In this document: piece after piece, positions 17,631 through 24,535 of the stretch
Position numbering within the stretch: position 1 is the stretch's first letter
How the letters are laid out: each line of letters starts with the position of its first letter
Assembly (NCBI GenBank): GCA_903919075.1
Contig: CAIXGR010000014.1
Coordinates: 1-51,463, forward strand
Direction: 5' to 3'
DNA length: 51,463 nt
Source: an uncultured Bacteroidota bacterium
GTDB taxonomy: Bacteria; Bacteroidota; Bacteroidia; Chitinophagales; LD1
Notes under the pieces: generated by a model
Database searches by the model: none
What the model saw: only the letters and a program-made list of their open reading frames with translations
Told to the model about the DNA's origin: nothing
Made by a program: the position numbers and the translations under genes

Positions 17631-19757
17631 ATGAATTGGAAGCGATATACTGTTACTGCAGCACTACCTTATGCAAACGGGCCTAAACACATAGGCCACC
17701 TGGCGGGCGCATACCTGCCTGCCGATATTTATGCCCGTTACTTACGCCTTAATAAACGCGATGTTATTTTTGTTTGCGGCAGCGATGAACACGGCACGGC
17801 AATTCCCATACAGGCGCGCAAAGAAAACACCACTCCGCGCGCTATTATCGACCATTATCACAATCTTTTAAAAGATAATTTCTCAAAACTTGGAATTTCG
17901 TTTGATGTATATCACCGCACCAGCGAGCCAATACACCATGAAACAGCGCAGGAGTTTTTTAAGGTGATGTACGATAAAGGTTTATTTACCGAAGAAATTT
18001 CAGAGCAATACTATGATAATGAAGCTAAAGCTTTTTTGGCTGATAGATACATTGTAGGCACATGCCCTAATTGCGGCAACGAAAATGCTTACGGCGACCA
18101 GTGCGAACGCTGCGGCAAAACACTTAGCCCTAAAGAATTGATTAATCCTCATTCAACATTAAGCGGTACGCAACCGGTGCTTAAAGAAACCAAGCATTGG
18201 TACATGCCATTACAAAACTACGAGCCATGGCTAAAAGAATGGTTGCTGCAAGGCCACAAAGATGATTGGAAGAGCAATGCGTACGGCCAATGCAAATCAT
18301 GGATTGATGCCGGCTTACAACCCCGCGCTATGACGCGCGATTTGGATTGGGGAATTAAGGTGCCGTTGAAAGATGCCGAAGGAAAAGTTTTATATGTGTG
18401 GTTTGATGCGCCTATTGGTTATATCTCGGCTACTAAACAATTATTTAAAGAGATTGAAGAAGGCAAGCAGGAGTTTAGCTACTCGCAAGCACATGAGGCT
18501 TACAAAGGTGCAAAGGCAGATGATTGGAAATTATATTGGCAGAATGAAGAAACTAAGTTGGTTCATTTTATAGGTAAGGATAATATCGTTTTTCACTGCA
18601 TCATCTTCCCCGCTATGCTACATGCACATGGCGAGTTTATATTACCAGATAATGTGCCGGCCAACGAATTTGTGAATTTGGAAGGCGACAAAATGAGCAC
18701 TAGCCGCCGCTGGAGTGTTGAGATGTATGAATACCTGGAAGAGTTTCCAGGTAAGCCTGATGAGTTGCGCTATGTGCTGGCATCTATACTACCAGAAACA
18801 AAAGATTCGGAATTTACCTGGAAAGATTACCAGACAAGAATTAATAGTGAACTGGTAGGCATACTCGGCAATTTTGTAAACCGGGTAGTTGTTTTGACTG
18901 ATAAGTATTTCGAAGGAAAAGTTCCTCCTTCAAAACCAAGTGAAGAATTACAAGCTTATATTACCGAGCAGCGCGATAAAATCGGCACATCAATTGAAAA
19001 TTACAGATTGCGCGAAGCATTAACAGAGTTAATGAACATTGCCCGATACGGCAATAAGCTACTTACCGAAAAAGAACCATGGAAAACATTTAAGCACAGC
19101 CCAGAACAAACCGGTGTGGTTTTATACGATTGTTTGCAAATTATTGCTAATCTGGCAATTCTTTGCGAACCGTTTCTGCCATTTACTTCAAGTAAGTTAT
19201 TTGCCATGCTCAATTTAAATGCAGCAAACTTATTGTGGGGCAATGCTGGTAGGCAAAACCTACTAGAAACCGGACATAAACTTGGAGCAGCAGAATTACT
19301 TTATCAAAAAATTGAAGATGATGTGATTCAAAAGCAAATTGATAAATTAAAAAATACACTACCGGTGAATAATACCCCTCCTACTCAAAATACAAAACCC
19401 GTGCAACCAACTGAAGTTTCAGCCCCAAAGGCCGAAATTACTTACGATGATTTTTCGAAACTTGACTTACGGGTAGGAACAATTCTTACTGCCGAAAAAG
19501 TTGAGAAGGCAGATAAGCTACTAAAACTTTCTGTTGACCTTGGCTTCGAAACACGAACTATTGTCTCCGGCATAGCAGCTTTTTTTAAGCCCGAAGAAAT
19601 TATTGGGCTGCAGGTTTCGGTAGTAACCAATTTAGCACCTAAGAAAATACGAGGTATTGAATCAAAAGGAATGATTTTACTCGCCGAAGATGAAATCGGC
19701 AGCCTGGTATTTATTTCGCCTAAAAAAGGGATGAAAAACGGTAGTATCATAAGATAA
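17631..19757 (+). CDS. metG: Methionyl-tRNA synthetase with C-terminal tRNA-binding domain
   Basis: A 708-residue class I synthetase that charges tRNA-Met. I chose the start MNWKRYTVTAALPYANG because the family begins here; an upstream in-frame reading adds 24 atypical residues across the promoter. Landmarks: HIGH at 20-23, the knuckle CPNC...CERC (Cys145, 148, 158, 161), DLDWGIKVP, the KMSTS loop and, after a Pro/Thr-rich linker, an EMAPII/Trbp111-like OB fold at about 604-708 (FSKLDLRVGTI, GIAAFFKPEE) that aids dimerisation and tRNA binding. Followed by a T9SS esterase gene. Confidence 0.97.
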   Translation: MNWKRYTVTAALPYANGPKHIGHLAGAYLPADIYARYLRLNKRDVIFVCGSDEHGTAIPIQARKENTTPRAIIDHYHNLLKDNFSKLGISFDVYHRTSEPIHHETAQEFFKVMYDKGLFTEEISEQYYDNEAKAFLADRYIVGTCPNCGNENAYGDQCERCGKTLSPKELINPHSTLSGTQPVLKETKHWYMPLQNYEPWLKEWLLQGHKDDWKSNAYGQCKSWIDAGLQPRAMTRDLDWGIKVPLKDAEGKVLYVWFDAPIGYISATKQLFKEIEEGKQEFSYSQAHEAYKGAKADDWKLYWQNEETKLVHFIGKDNIVFHCIIFPAMLHAHGEFILPDNVPANEFVNLEGDKMSTSRRWSVEMYEYLEEFPGKPDELRYVLASILPETKDSEFTWKDYQTRINSELVGILGNFVNRVVVLTDKYFEGKVPPSKPSEELQAYITEQRDKIGTSIENYRLREALTELMNIARYGNKLLTEKEPWKTFKHSPEQTGVVLYDCLQIIANLAILCEPFLPFTSSKLFAMLNLNAANLLWGNAGRQNLLETGHKLGAAELLYQKIEDDVIQKQIDKLKNTLPVNNTPPTQNTKPVQPTEVSAPKAEITYDDFSKLDLRVGTILTAEKVEKADKLLKLSVDLGFETRTIVSGIAAFFKPEEIIGLQVSVVTNLAPKKIRGIESKGMILLAEDEIGSLVFISPKKGMKNGSIIR

Positions 19758-19798
19758 ATAGAATGGGTTAACTTTATTCTATCATTTAAATTGAATTT

Positions 19799-21040
19799 AT
19801 GAAACATAAGCTGAGTTTATGGATACTTGTATTCGGCACAATGCTATTGGCTTTAAATTTAAAAGCCCAATGCGGCGGTCCGCGCTATATTGATTCTGTT
19901 TTTTCTGACATCTCTATCACTACCGTTACTTATTCAGATACATATAATCTTAAAATGGATATTTACCAACCGGTAGGCGATACAGCATCAGCCAGACCAC
20001 TATTGGTATTAGCACACGGTGGAACTTTTATATCGGGTAATAAAACAAATGATAACACCATTATTAACTTGTGTAACTATTTTGCCAAACACGGTTATGT
20101 TGCAGCGTCTATTGACTACCGGCTTTTAACTAACGGAGGCGATTTGTTAGACTCAATAAAAACTATTACCGAAGTAATGCAATCTATCAGTGATGGCAAG
20201 GCAGCTGTAAGATTTTTTTATAAAGATGCTTATACCGTAGACAGTTTTAGGATAGATACTTCTAAAATATTTATTGGGGGCAATTCTGCCGGTGCTGTGC
20301 TGTTTTTACATTACGCTTATATTGATAGCCTTGGCGAATTGCCGCCATATTTGCAAGCTATTATTGATAGCAACGGCGGTATACCAGGCAATAGCGGCAA
20401 CCCAGGTTATTCAACAAAGGTAAGAGGTGTTATTAACCTTGCCGGTGGTCTGAATAATCCGGATTGGTTGGGGGCCTGCAGTTTACCCATTGTTAGTGCC
20501 CAGGGCGATGCTGACGCTATTGTTCCTTATCACTGTGGTTATCCTACGTTTGATTACTACCTTCAAATACCGGTTAAATTATGCGGGCTTGGCTCGTTGC
20601 AATCAAATATTACTGCCAATACGCCGTATTGGTCAAGCATAACCTTCCCGGGCCAAGGGCACGTTCCTTGGGATGGTAACGCAGGTTTAATGTACCAGGT
20701 AGATACATTGGTTAATAATTTTCTTTATACTTCTATGTGCACATCAGTGCCAACAAGCTGCCCGGCTGCTTTGGCCAACTCTGTTTCATATATTCAGCAA
20801 ATTACTAATATTTCATTATTCCCAAATCCTGCAACCGAGGTTTTGAATATTGAATCATCGGAACGTATTGTGAGCATGAGCATTTACGACGAAACCGGCA
20901 GGCTAATAAACCAATTAAACAACCTGAATAGCTTTAATTACCAGCTTAGCACCACAACCTTTAGTAAGGGGGTTTACATCCTTAAATTAAATGCTGGCGA
21001 AAATTACAGCCCAGCAATAAGAAAGGTAGTGATTGAATAA
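19799..21040 (+). CDS. T9SS-secreted alpha/beta-hydrolase (esterase/lipase-like)
   Basis: A 413-residue secreted hydrolase. Signal peptide 1-23 (ending LKAQ). The hydrolase core has LVLAHGGTF (oxyanion-hole HGG, 73-75) and GGNSAGA with nucleophile Ser163, as in hormone-sensitive-lipase-like esterases. The acid may be in AQGDADAIVPY and the base in GQGHVPW. Residues about 335-413 form a type A T9SS sorting domain (LFPNPATEVLNI, MSIYDETGRLI, LSTTTFSKGVYILKL, ending RKVVIE). The protein should cross the outer membrane through the Por system and be anchored or released. Substrate unknown. Confidence 0.88.
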   Translation: MKHKLSLWILVFGTMLLALNLKAQCGGPRYIDSVFSDISITTVTYSDTYNLKMDIYQPVGDTASARPLLVLAHGGTFISGNKTNDNTIINLCNYFAKHGYVAASIDYRLLTNGGDLLDSIKTITEVMQSISDGKAAVRFFYKDAYTVDSFRIDTSKIFIGGNSAGAVLFLHYAYIDSLGELPPYLQAIIDSNGGIPGNSGNPGYSTKVRGVINLAGGLNNPDWLGACSLPIVSAQGDADAIVPYHCGYPTFDYYLQIPVKLCGLGSLQSNITANTPYWSSITFPGQGHVPWDGNAGLMYQVDTLVNNFLYTSMCTSVPTSCPAALANSVSYIQQITNISLFPNPATEVLNIESSERIVSMSIYDETGRLINQLNNLNSFNYQLSTTTFSKGVYILKLNAGENYSPAIRKVVIE

Positions 21041-21104
21041 AAAAGAATACCCGATAGGGTTTGTAAGCTTTCGTTGGGTTTTGTTATTTTCGTGCCCTTT
21101 ATTT

Positions 21105-21176
21105 GGTCCCGTAGTTCAATGGATAGAACAACAGTTTCCTAAACTGTTGATGCAGGTTCGATTCCCGCCGGGGCTA
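21105..21176 (+). tRNA. tRNA-Arg(CCU)
   Basis: A 72-nt cloverleaf: acceptor GGTCCCG / CGGGGCT (two G-U pairs), D stem GTTC/GAAC, anticodon stem ACAGT/ACTGT with loop TTCCTAA (anticodon CCT), T stem GCAGG/CCCGC with one A-C mismatch and loop TTCGATT, discriminator A. The terminal CCA is not fully encoded (CA follows). It serves AGG codons. Confidence 0.95.
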
Positions 21177-21238
21177 CAAAAAATGTAATGGTTAATTTGT
21201 TAATAGTTAATTGGCAAATTGTTATATATTTTTAATGT

Positions 21239-21276
21239 GTAGCGGGGCGCTTCGCCTAAATGAGGGTGGCCGCTAC
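21239..21276. repeat. REP-like nested stem-loop downstream of tRNA-Arg
   Basis: Outer arms GTAGCGG (21239-21245) and CCGCTAC (21270-21276) pair perfectly and enclose an inner stem GGCG/CGCC (21246-21249 / 21253-21256) and a G-rich stretch. The GC content stands out from the AT-rich surroundings. It resembles repetitive extragenic palindromes, but no second copy was found in this window. Confidence 0.5.
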
Positions 21277-21329
21277 TTGCCATTACTTTCGTTGGTTGAA
21301 TATGCATTAACGCCTTTGCTGTTCATGCT

Positions 21330-21506
21330 TCAAAATTCCTCATCCACTTTCATTGTATTTTTCTTTCCATCAATGAATGTGTAACTTATTTGGGGAATTG
21401 TATAACGCTTACCATCATGGATGACCTCATCTTTGAACCGTGAAAAACATGTAGTTTCTTTAATTACCAATTGCTCCCGCTTTATACTAAAACATTTTTT
21501 ATGAAA
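21330..21506 (-). pseudogene. Coding-like remnant, C-terminal end of an unrecognised protein
   Basis: A minus-strand frame stays open for about 58 codons and ends with TGA at 21330-21332. The peptide reads naturally (KDEVIHDGKRYTIPQIS, then FIDGKKNTMKVDEEF), but it has no suitable ATG start and runs back into the 5' end of the oppositely oriented gene at 21501. I read it as the surviving C-terminal part of a decayed gene. I do not recognise the family. It could be chance, since the stretch is short. It fills most of the gap between tRNA-Arg and 21501. Confidence 0.3.
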
Positions 21507-22088
21507 AATATTTTACCCGCTGGATTATTGAAATGGCTTTTACTTTCCTTGCCCTGTTTAGCTGTTATTCAACTCTCCTCTCAATCCATAGATAGGCAAC
21601 AATTAAGAGATTACTTTTGGGAATCAATTCAACGTAAAAGCGCGCTCGATTCCTTTATTAGCAAGCTTGAAAAGATTGTTGTAAAATCACCTGCGCAAGA
21701 ATGTTACTACGGTATTTGCTATGGTTTAAGAACGCATTATGTAGATGGCTTGTGGTCTAAAATAAAATTGGTTAAAGAAGCAAAAGGCTTGCTTGACCAC
21801 TCTATTGAAAGAGACCCCACTGACCCTGAATTGAGATTTATACGATTGACCTTAGAACACTACTTACCCACATTTTTAGGCATGAGCAAAGACATAAAAA
21901 AGGATTTGGCAGTAATACTGGCACGGCCTAATTTAATTGCTGATAGTCCTCCGCTTAGAAAGAAAGCCTTAGAGTTTTTACTTGATACCAACCGCTGCAA
22001 TTTAGAACAAACCAAAATACTTCAACTTCAGCTTGCAGTGTTGAACAAAACGCAGCACATGGAATTGGCAATTGTAAACGTGAAATAA
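21501..22088 (+). CDS. Exported hypothetical protein, mostly helical
   Basis: A 195-residue protein starting MKNILPAGLLKWLLLS, chosen because it begins at the signal peptide; an upstream in-frame Met would place 10 unlikely residues before it. Hydrophobic segment about 6-27, then an alpha-helical region (IQRKSALDSFISKLEKI, ECYYGICYGLRTHYVDGLWSKIKLVKEAKGLLDHSIERDP in pieces) that resembles TPR-like repeats. It ends without a sorting tail. I recognise no family. Probably periplasmic. Confidence 0.6.
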   Translation: MKNILPAGLLKWLLLSLPCLAVIQLSSQSIDRQQLRDYFWESIQRKSALDSFISKLEKIVVKSPAQECYYGICYGLRTHYVDGLWSKIKLVKEAKGLLDHSIERDPTDPELRFIRLTLEHYLPTFLGMSKDIKKDLAVILARPNLIADSPPLRKKALEFLLDTNRCNLEQTKILQLQLAVLNKTQHMELAIVNVK

Positions 22089-22298
22089 TGCTGTATCATC
22101 TTTTAACCCCGTTATTGAGTTGGTGGTATAGCCAGAAAAAAATAATTCTAATCAAACATGATTATTGAAAACATCCTCAAATTAGGGTATTAATAAATTT
22201 TGCATTAGGAAAGTATTAATCAATTAAATATCATCCAAAATGTTCGATAAGTCGCATTAAATGGCGGCATAGTATTAATGATCAAATATTTATGATAG
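22089..22298. other. Gene-free stretch with three GTATTAAT repeats
   Basis: AT-rich spacer. GTATTAAT occurs at 22188-22195, 22213-22220 and 22272-22279. The last two sit in longer similar blocks (AGTATTAATCAATTAAATAT and AGTATTAATGATCAAATATT, 59 bp apart). No coding frame. It ends in an intrinsic terminator that has no gene directly upstream, so a small RNA or short transcript is possible. Confidence 0.4.
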
Positions 22299-22331
22299 AG
22301 ACCAACTTTTAATTAAGCTGGTCTTTTTTTT
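22299..22331 (+). terminator. Intrinsic terminator with no adjacent upstream gene
   Basis: Arms AGACCA and TGGTCT enclose an extra CTT/AAG pairing and are followed by eight T residues. It lies 210 bp after the previous stop codon and 213 bp before the NorC-like start. Confidence 0.75.
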
Positions 22332-22510
22332 CAGTACATGATTAGTGAATAATTGAATAGTTTAATTCTTCTCTATTTCCTGCGAATTGACAGGAAGTTT
22401 CAAAAAAATCATATTAAGAACTTCGTATATACCGGATAGCGGCGTTATCTCTATAATTATCGCAATGAAAAGTATGACTAAAATTAACTCTACCAAATCC
22501 ATAGATATAG

Positions 22511-22518
22511 TATTTTTG
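22511..22518 (+). promoter_or_regulatory. Possible -7 element (TATTTTTG) of the NorC/NorB-like genes
   Basis: A TAnnTTTG match 25 bp before the ATG at 22544. There is no TTTG box at the usual spacing, and the AT-rich context makes chance matches likely. A short hairpin (TTCCTG / CAGGAA) lies about 110 bp further upstream. Confidence 0.3.
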
Positions 22519-22543
22519 AAGCCAATTTAAATAAAGCCAGGGC

Positions 22544-22960
22544 ATGAGTCTTATTTCGAAAAGGGTTGTTTTTGGAGCATTGGCCTTTTCATTTTTTATG
22601 TATTCCTATTTTGTATATACAACAGGAACAGCAATTGACAAGGGAGAAAACCTGATGAATGAAGCTTCGAAAAAAGGGAAACTGGTTTTTCAAAAATATA
22701 ATTGTATTGCCTGTCACCAAATATATGGACTGGGTGGCTATATGGGCCCTGATATCACTAACGTTATTTCTGAGAATGGCAAAGGTGCCATATACGCTAA
22801 AGCTTTTTTAACTAGTGGAACTAAGCGCATGCCCAATCTCCACTTAAGTGAAGATGAAATAAATGAACTGCTAGCCTATCTTACCTACATAGATAAAACG
22901 GGCATTTCGCCGGTAAAAAGATTCAAAATTAATTATGATGGCACTGTTAGTGAAAATTGA
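22544..22960 (+). CDS. norC: Membrane-anchored cytochrome c, nitric oxide reductase subunit C-like
   Basis: A 138-residue protein with one N-terminal TM anchor (about 8-27) and a single periplasmic class I cytochrome c domain. Haem c attaches at CIACH (Cys54, Cys57, His58), and Met96 in KRMPNLH is the likely sixth ligand. The surrounding NCIACHQIYGLGGYMGPD is the NorC pattern. It should pass electrons to the haem-copper-type subunit encoded next, whose start lies 26 nt inside this gene, so the two are coupled. No norD, norE or norQ follows. Confidence 0.9.
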   Translation: MSLISKRVVFGALAFSFFMYSYFVYTTGTAIDKGENLMNEASKKGKLVFQKYNCIACHQIYGLGGYMGPDITNVISENGKGAIYAKAFLTSGTKRMPNLHLSEDEINELLAYLTYIDKTGISPVKRFKINYDGTVSEN

Positions 22961-24284
22961 AAGGAAAGAGATTGGAATTGTGTTCATTTTACTGGCACTT
23001 TTAAGCCTGATAGGGGGAGTTTTTTTTGGCAGTTTAAGTGCATTGCAATTTATTATTCCCGGTTTCATGAATGATTTTCCGTTTTTTAAAAGCCGGCCGT
23101 TACATGTTTCATTAGTCGTTTCATGGATATTTTTAAGTGCCATTGGCGGGATATATTATTATTTGCCGCGCTACTGCAAACTGCCGCTTTTTTCAAACAA
23201 ATTACCCCGGTTCCATTTTTGGATATTTCTGTTCACGGGAATTGTCATTCTTGGCTGTTACATTATCGGAAAATTTGGTGGTCGAAAATATTGGGAGTTT
23301 CCGCCAATATTAGCGGTGCCAATTGTTATCTCGTGGATTTTGTTCGGCTTTAATTATTTTAAAACTGTAGCCAGAAAGGTTGGCGAGTGGCCGGTTTACC
23401 TATGGATGTGGGGCACCGGAATATTATTTTTTCTGTTTACTTTTTGCGAATCCTATTTATGGATTTTTCCTTATTTCAGAGACAATATAGTGCGCGATAT
23501 TACCGTGCAATGGAAAGCCTACGGAGCATTGGTAGGCTCGTGGAATATGCTGGTGTATGGTACCGTAATTTTTTTAATGGAGCGTATTAAGGGAGATGAA
23601 AGTATTGCCAGGTCAAGGCTTTCTTTTTTAATGTATTTTCTGGGCTTAACCAATCTTTTGTTTGGGTGGGCGCATCATATTTATGTTGTTCCAACAAATC
23701 CATTCATTCGCAATTTTGCATACTTTATAAGCATGACCGAGTTAATTATTCTTGGCCGAATAATCTGGAACTGGAAAAGCAGTTTAACAGCAGCTAAAAA
23801 GGATTTTTATTTAATACCTTATAAATTCATTGTTGCATCCGACTTTTGGATTCTAGCGAACCTTATTTTAGCGCTTACAATCTCCGTACCTGCCATAAAC
23901 ATTTTTACACACGGTACACATATTACCGTGGCCCATGCTATGGGTAGCACCATTGGCATTAATACTATGATTTTATTGGCTTCATCTGTTTTTTTAATTG
24001 CTGATATTTCAAAACATGAATACAGCCTTACTGAAAAAAAAATTATTACTGGGGGCTTTTGGGTTTTAAATATTTTTCTTACTATTTTTTTTCTAGCACT
24101 TCTATTTGCTGGAGCGGAAAAGGGCATGTTGATTGTAGAGGACAAGTTGAATTTTCAGGAAATAATGCAACATATTTCCCCTTATCTAACTTTATTCACA
24201 CTAGCCGGCTTAGGGATATTTGTAGGAATTCTACTAATAGCAATTCCTTCTATTAAAACAATTAATAAATATTTACTGCAATAA
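22935..24284 (+). CDS. norB: Divergent NorB-like haem-copper oxidase superfamily subunit
   Basis: A 449-residue polytopic protein with about 12 TM helices, co-encoded with a NorC-like cytochrome. Against P. aeruginosa cNOR recalled from memory, these are conserved: His57 in RPLHVSL (low-spin haem b, His60), the HH pair His247-His248 in GWAHHIY (FeB, His258-259) and His334 in TVAHAM (haem b3, His347). Missing or changed: the segment that should hold FeB ligand His207 and catalytic Glu211 reads YGALVGSWN (196-204), and His349 aligns with Met336. It may be a non-canonical NO reductase or a related O2/NO enzyme. Function is inferred. Confidence 0.8.
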   Translation: MMALLVKIERKEIGIVFILLALLSLIGGVFFGSLSALQFIIPGFMNDFPFFKSRPLHVSLVVSWIFLSAIGGIYYYLPRYCKLPLFSNKLPRFHFWIFLFTGIVILGCYIIGKFGGRKYWEFPPILAVPIVISWILFGFNYFKTVARKVGEWPVYLWMWGTGILFFLFTFCESYLWIFPYFRDNIVRDITVQWKAYGALVGSWNMLVYGTVIFLMERIKGDESIARSRLSFLMYFLGLTNLLFGWAHHIYVVPTNPFIRNFAYFISMTELIILGRIIWNWKSSLTAAKKDFYLIPYKFIVASDFWILANLILALTISVPAINIFTHGTHITVAHAMGSTIGINTMILLASSVFLIADISKHEYSLTEKKIITGGFWVLNIFLTIFFLALLFAGAEKGMLIVEDKLNFQEIMQHISPYLTLFTLAGLGIFVGILLIAIPSIKTINKYLLQ

Positions 24285-24305
24285 TTTGTGCTTACAGCAA
24301 ATTAT
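24281..24305 (+). other. Hairpin overlapping the norB-like stop codon
   Basis: ATAATTTG (24281-24288) and CAAATTAT (24298-24305) are perfect inverted repeats around a 9-nt loop. The TAA stop codon lies inside the first arm. No T-run follows, so a classical terminator is unlikely; mRNA 3'-end protection is possible. Confidence 0.4.
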
Positions 24306-24358
24306 ATACCCGATATGAAATTTGAAGATTTTTTCATGCAATTAAAAAAGGAGGGGCA

Positions 24359-24523
24359 TTGATACTAGCCATACTTGTTATAGCTATATTGAACTCATTT
24401 AATCAAAAGCCTGCCGGTAGCATTAACTTCACCGATACGCCTATGCCTTTAGTGAGCACAAAAATAAGTATACACCCTTTTTTGCCAATTGCCGAATACA
24501 GAAAAAAAACAGCAGTAAAATAA
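24359..24523 (+). CDS. Candidate small single-pass membrane protein (54 aa)
   Basis: An open frame begins at TTG behind a GGAGG-like sequence, codes for a hydrophobic N-terminal helix (LILAILVIAILNSF) and a polar tail (SINFTDTPMPLVSTKIS), and ends 12 bp before the SoxB-like gene. The codons look genuine. A neighbouring frame (MKFEDFF...) just upstream could be its original start, separated by a frameshift in a T run, so this may be a decayed gene. Position suggests co-transcription with norB-like or SoxB-like genes. Confidence 0.35.
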   Translation: MILAILVIAILNSFNQKPAGSINFTDTPMPLVSTKISIHPFLPIAEYRKKTAVK

Positions 24524-24535
24524 AACAAGCTTAAA

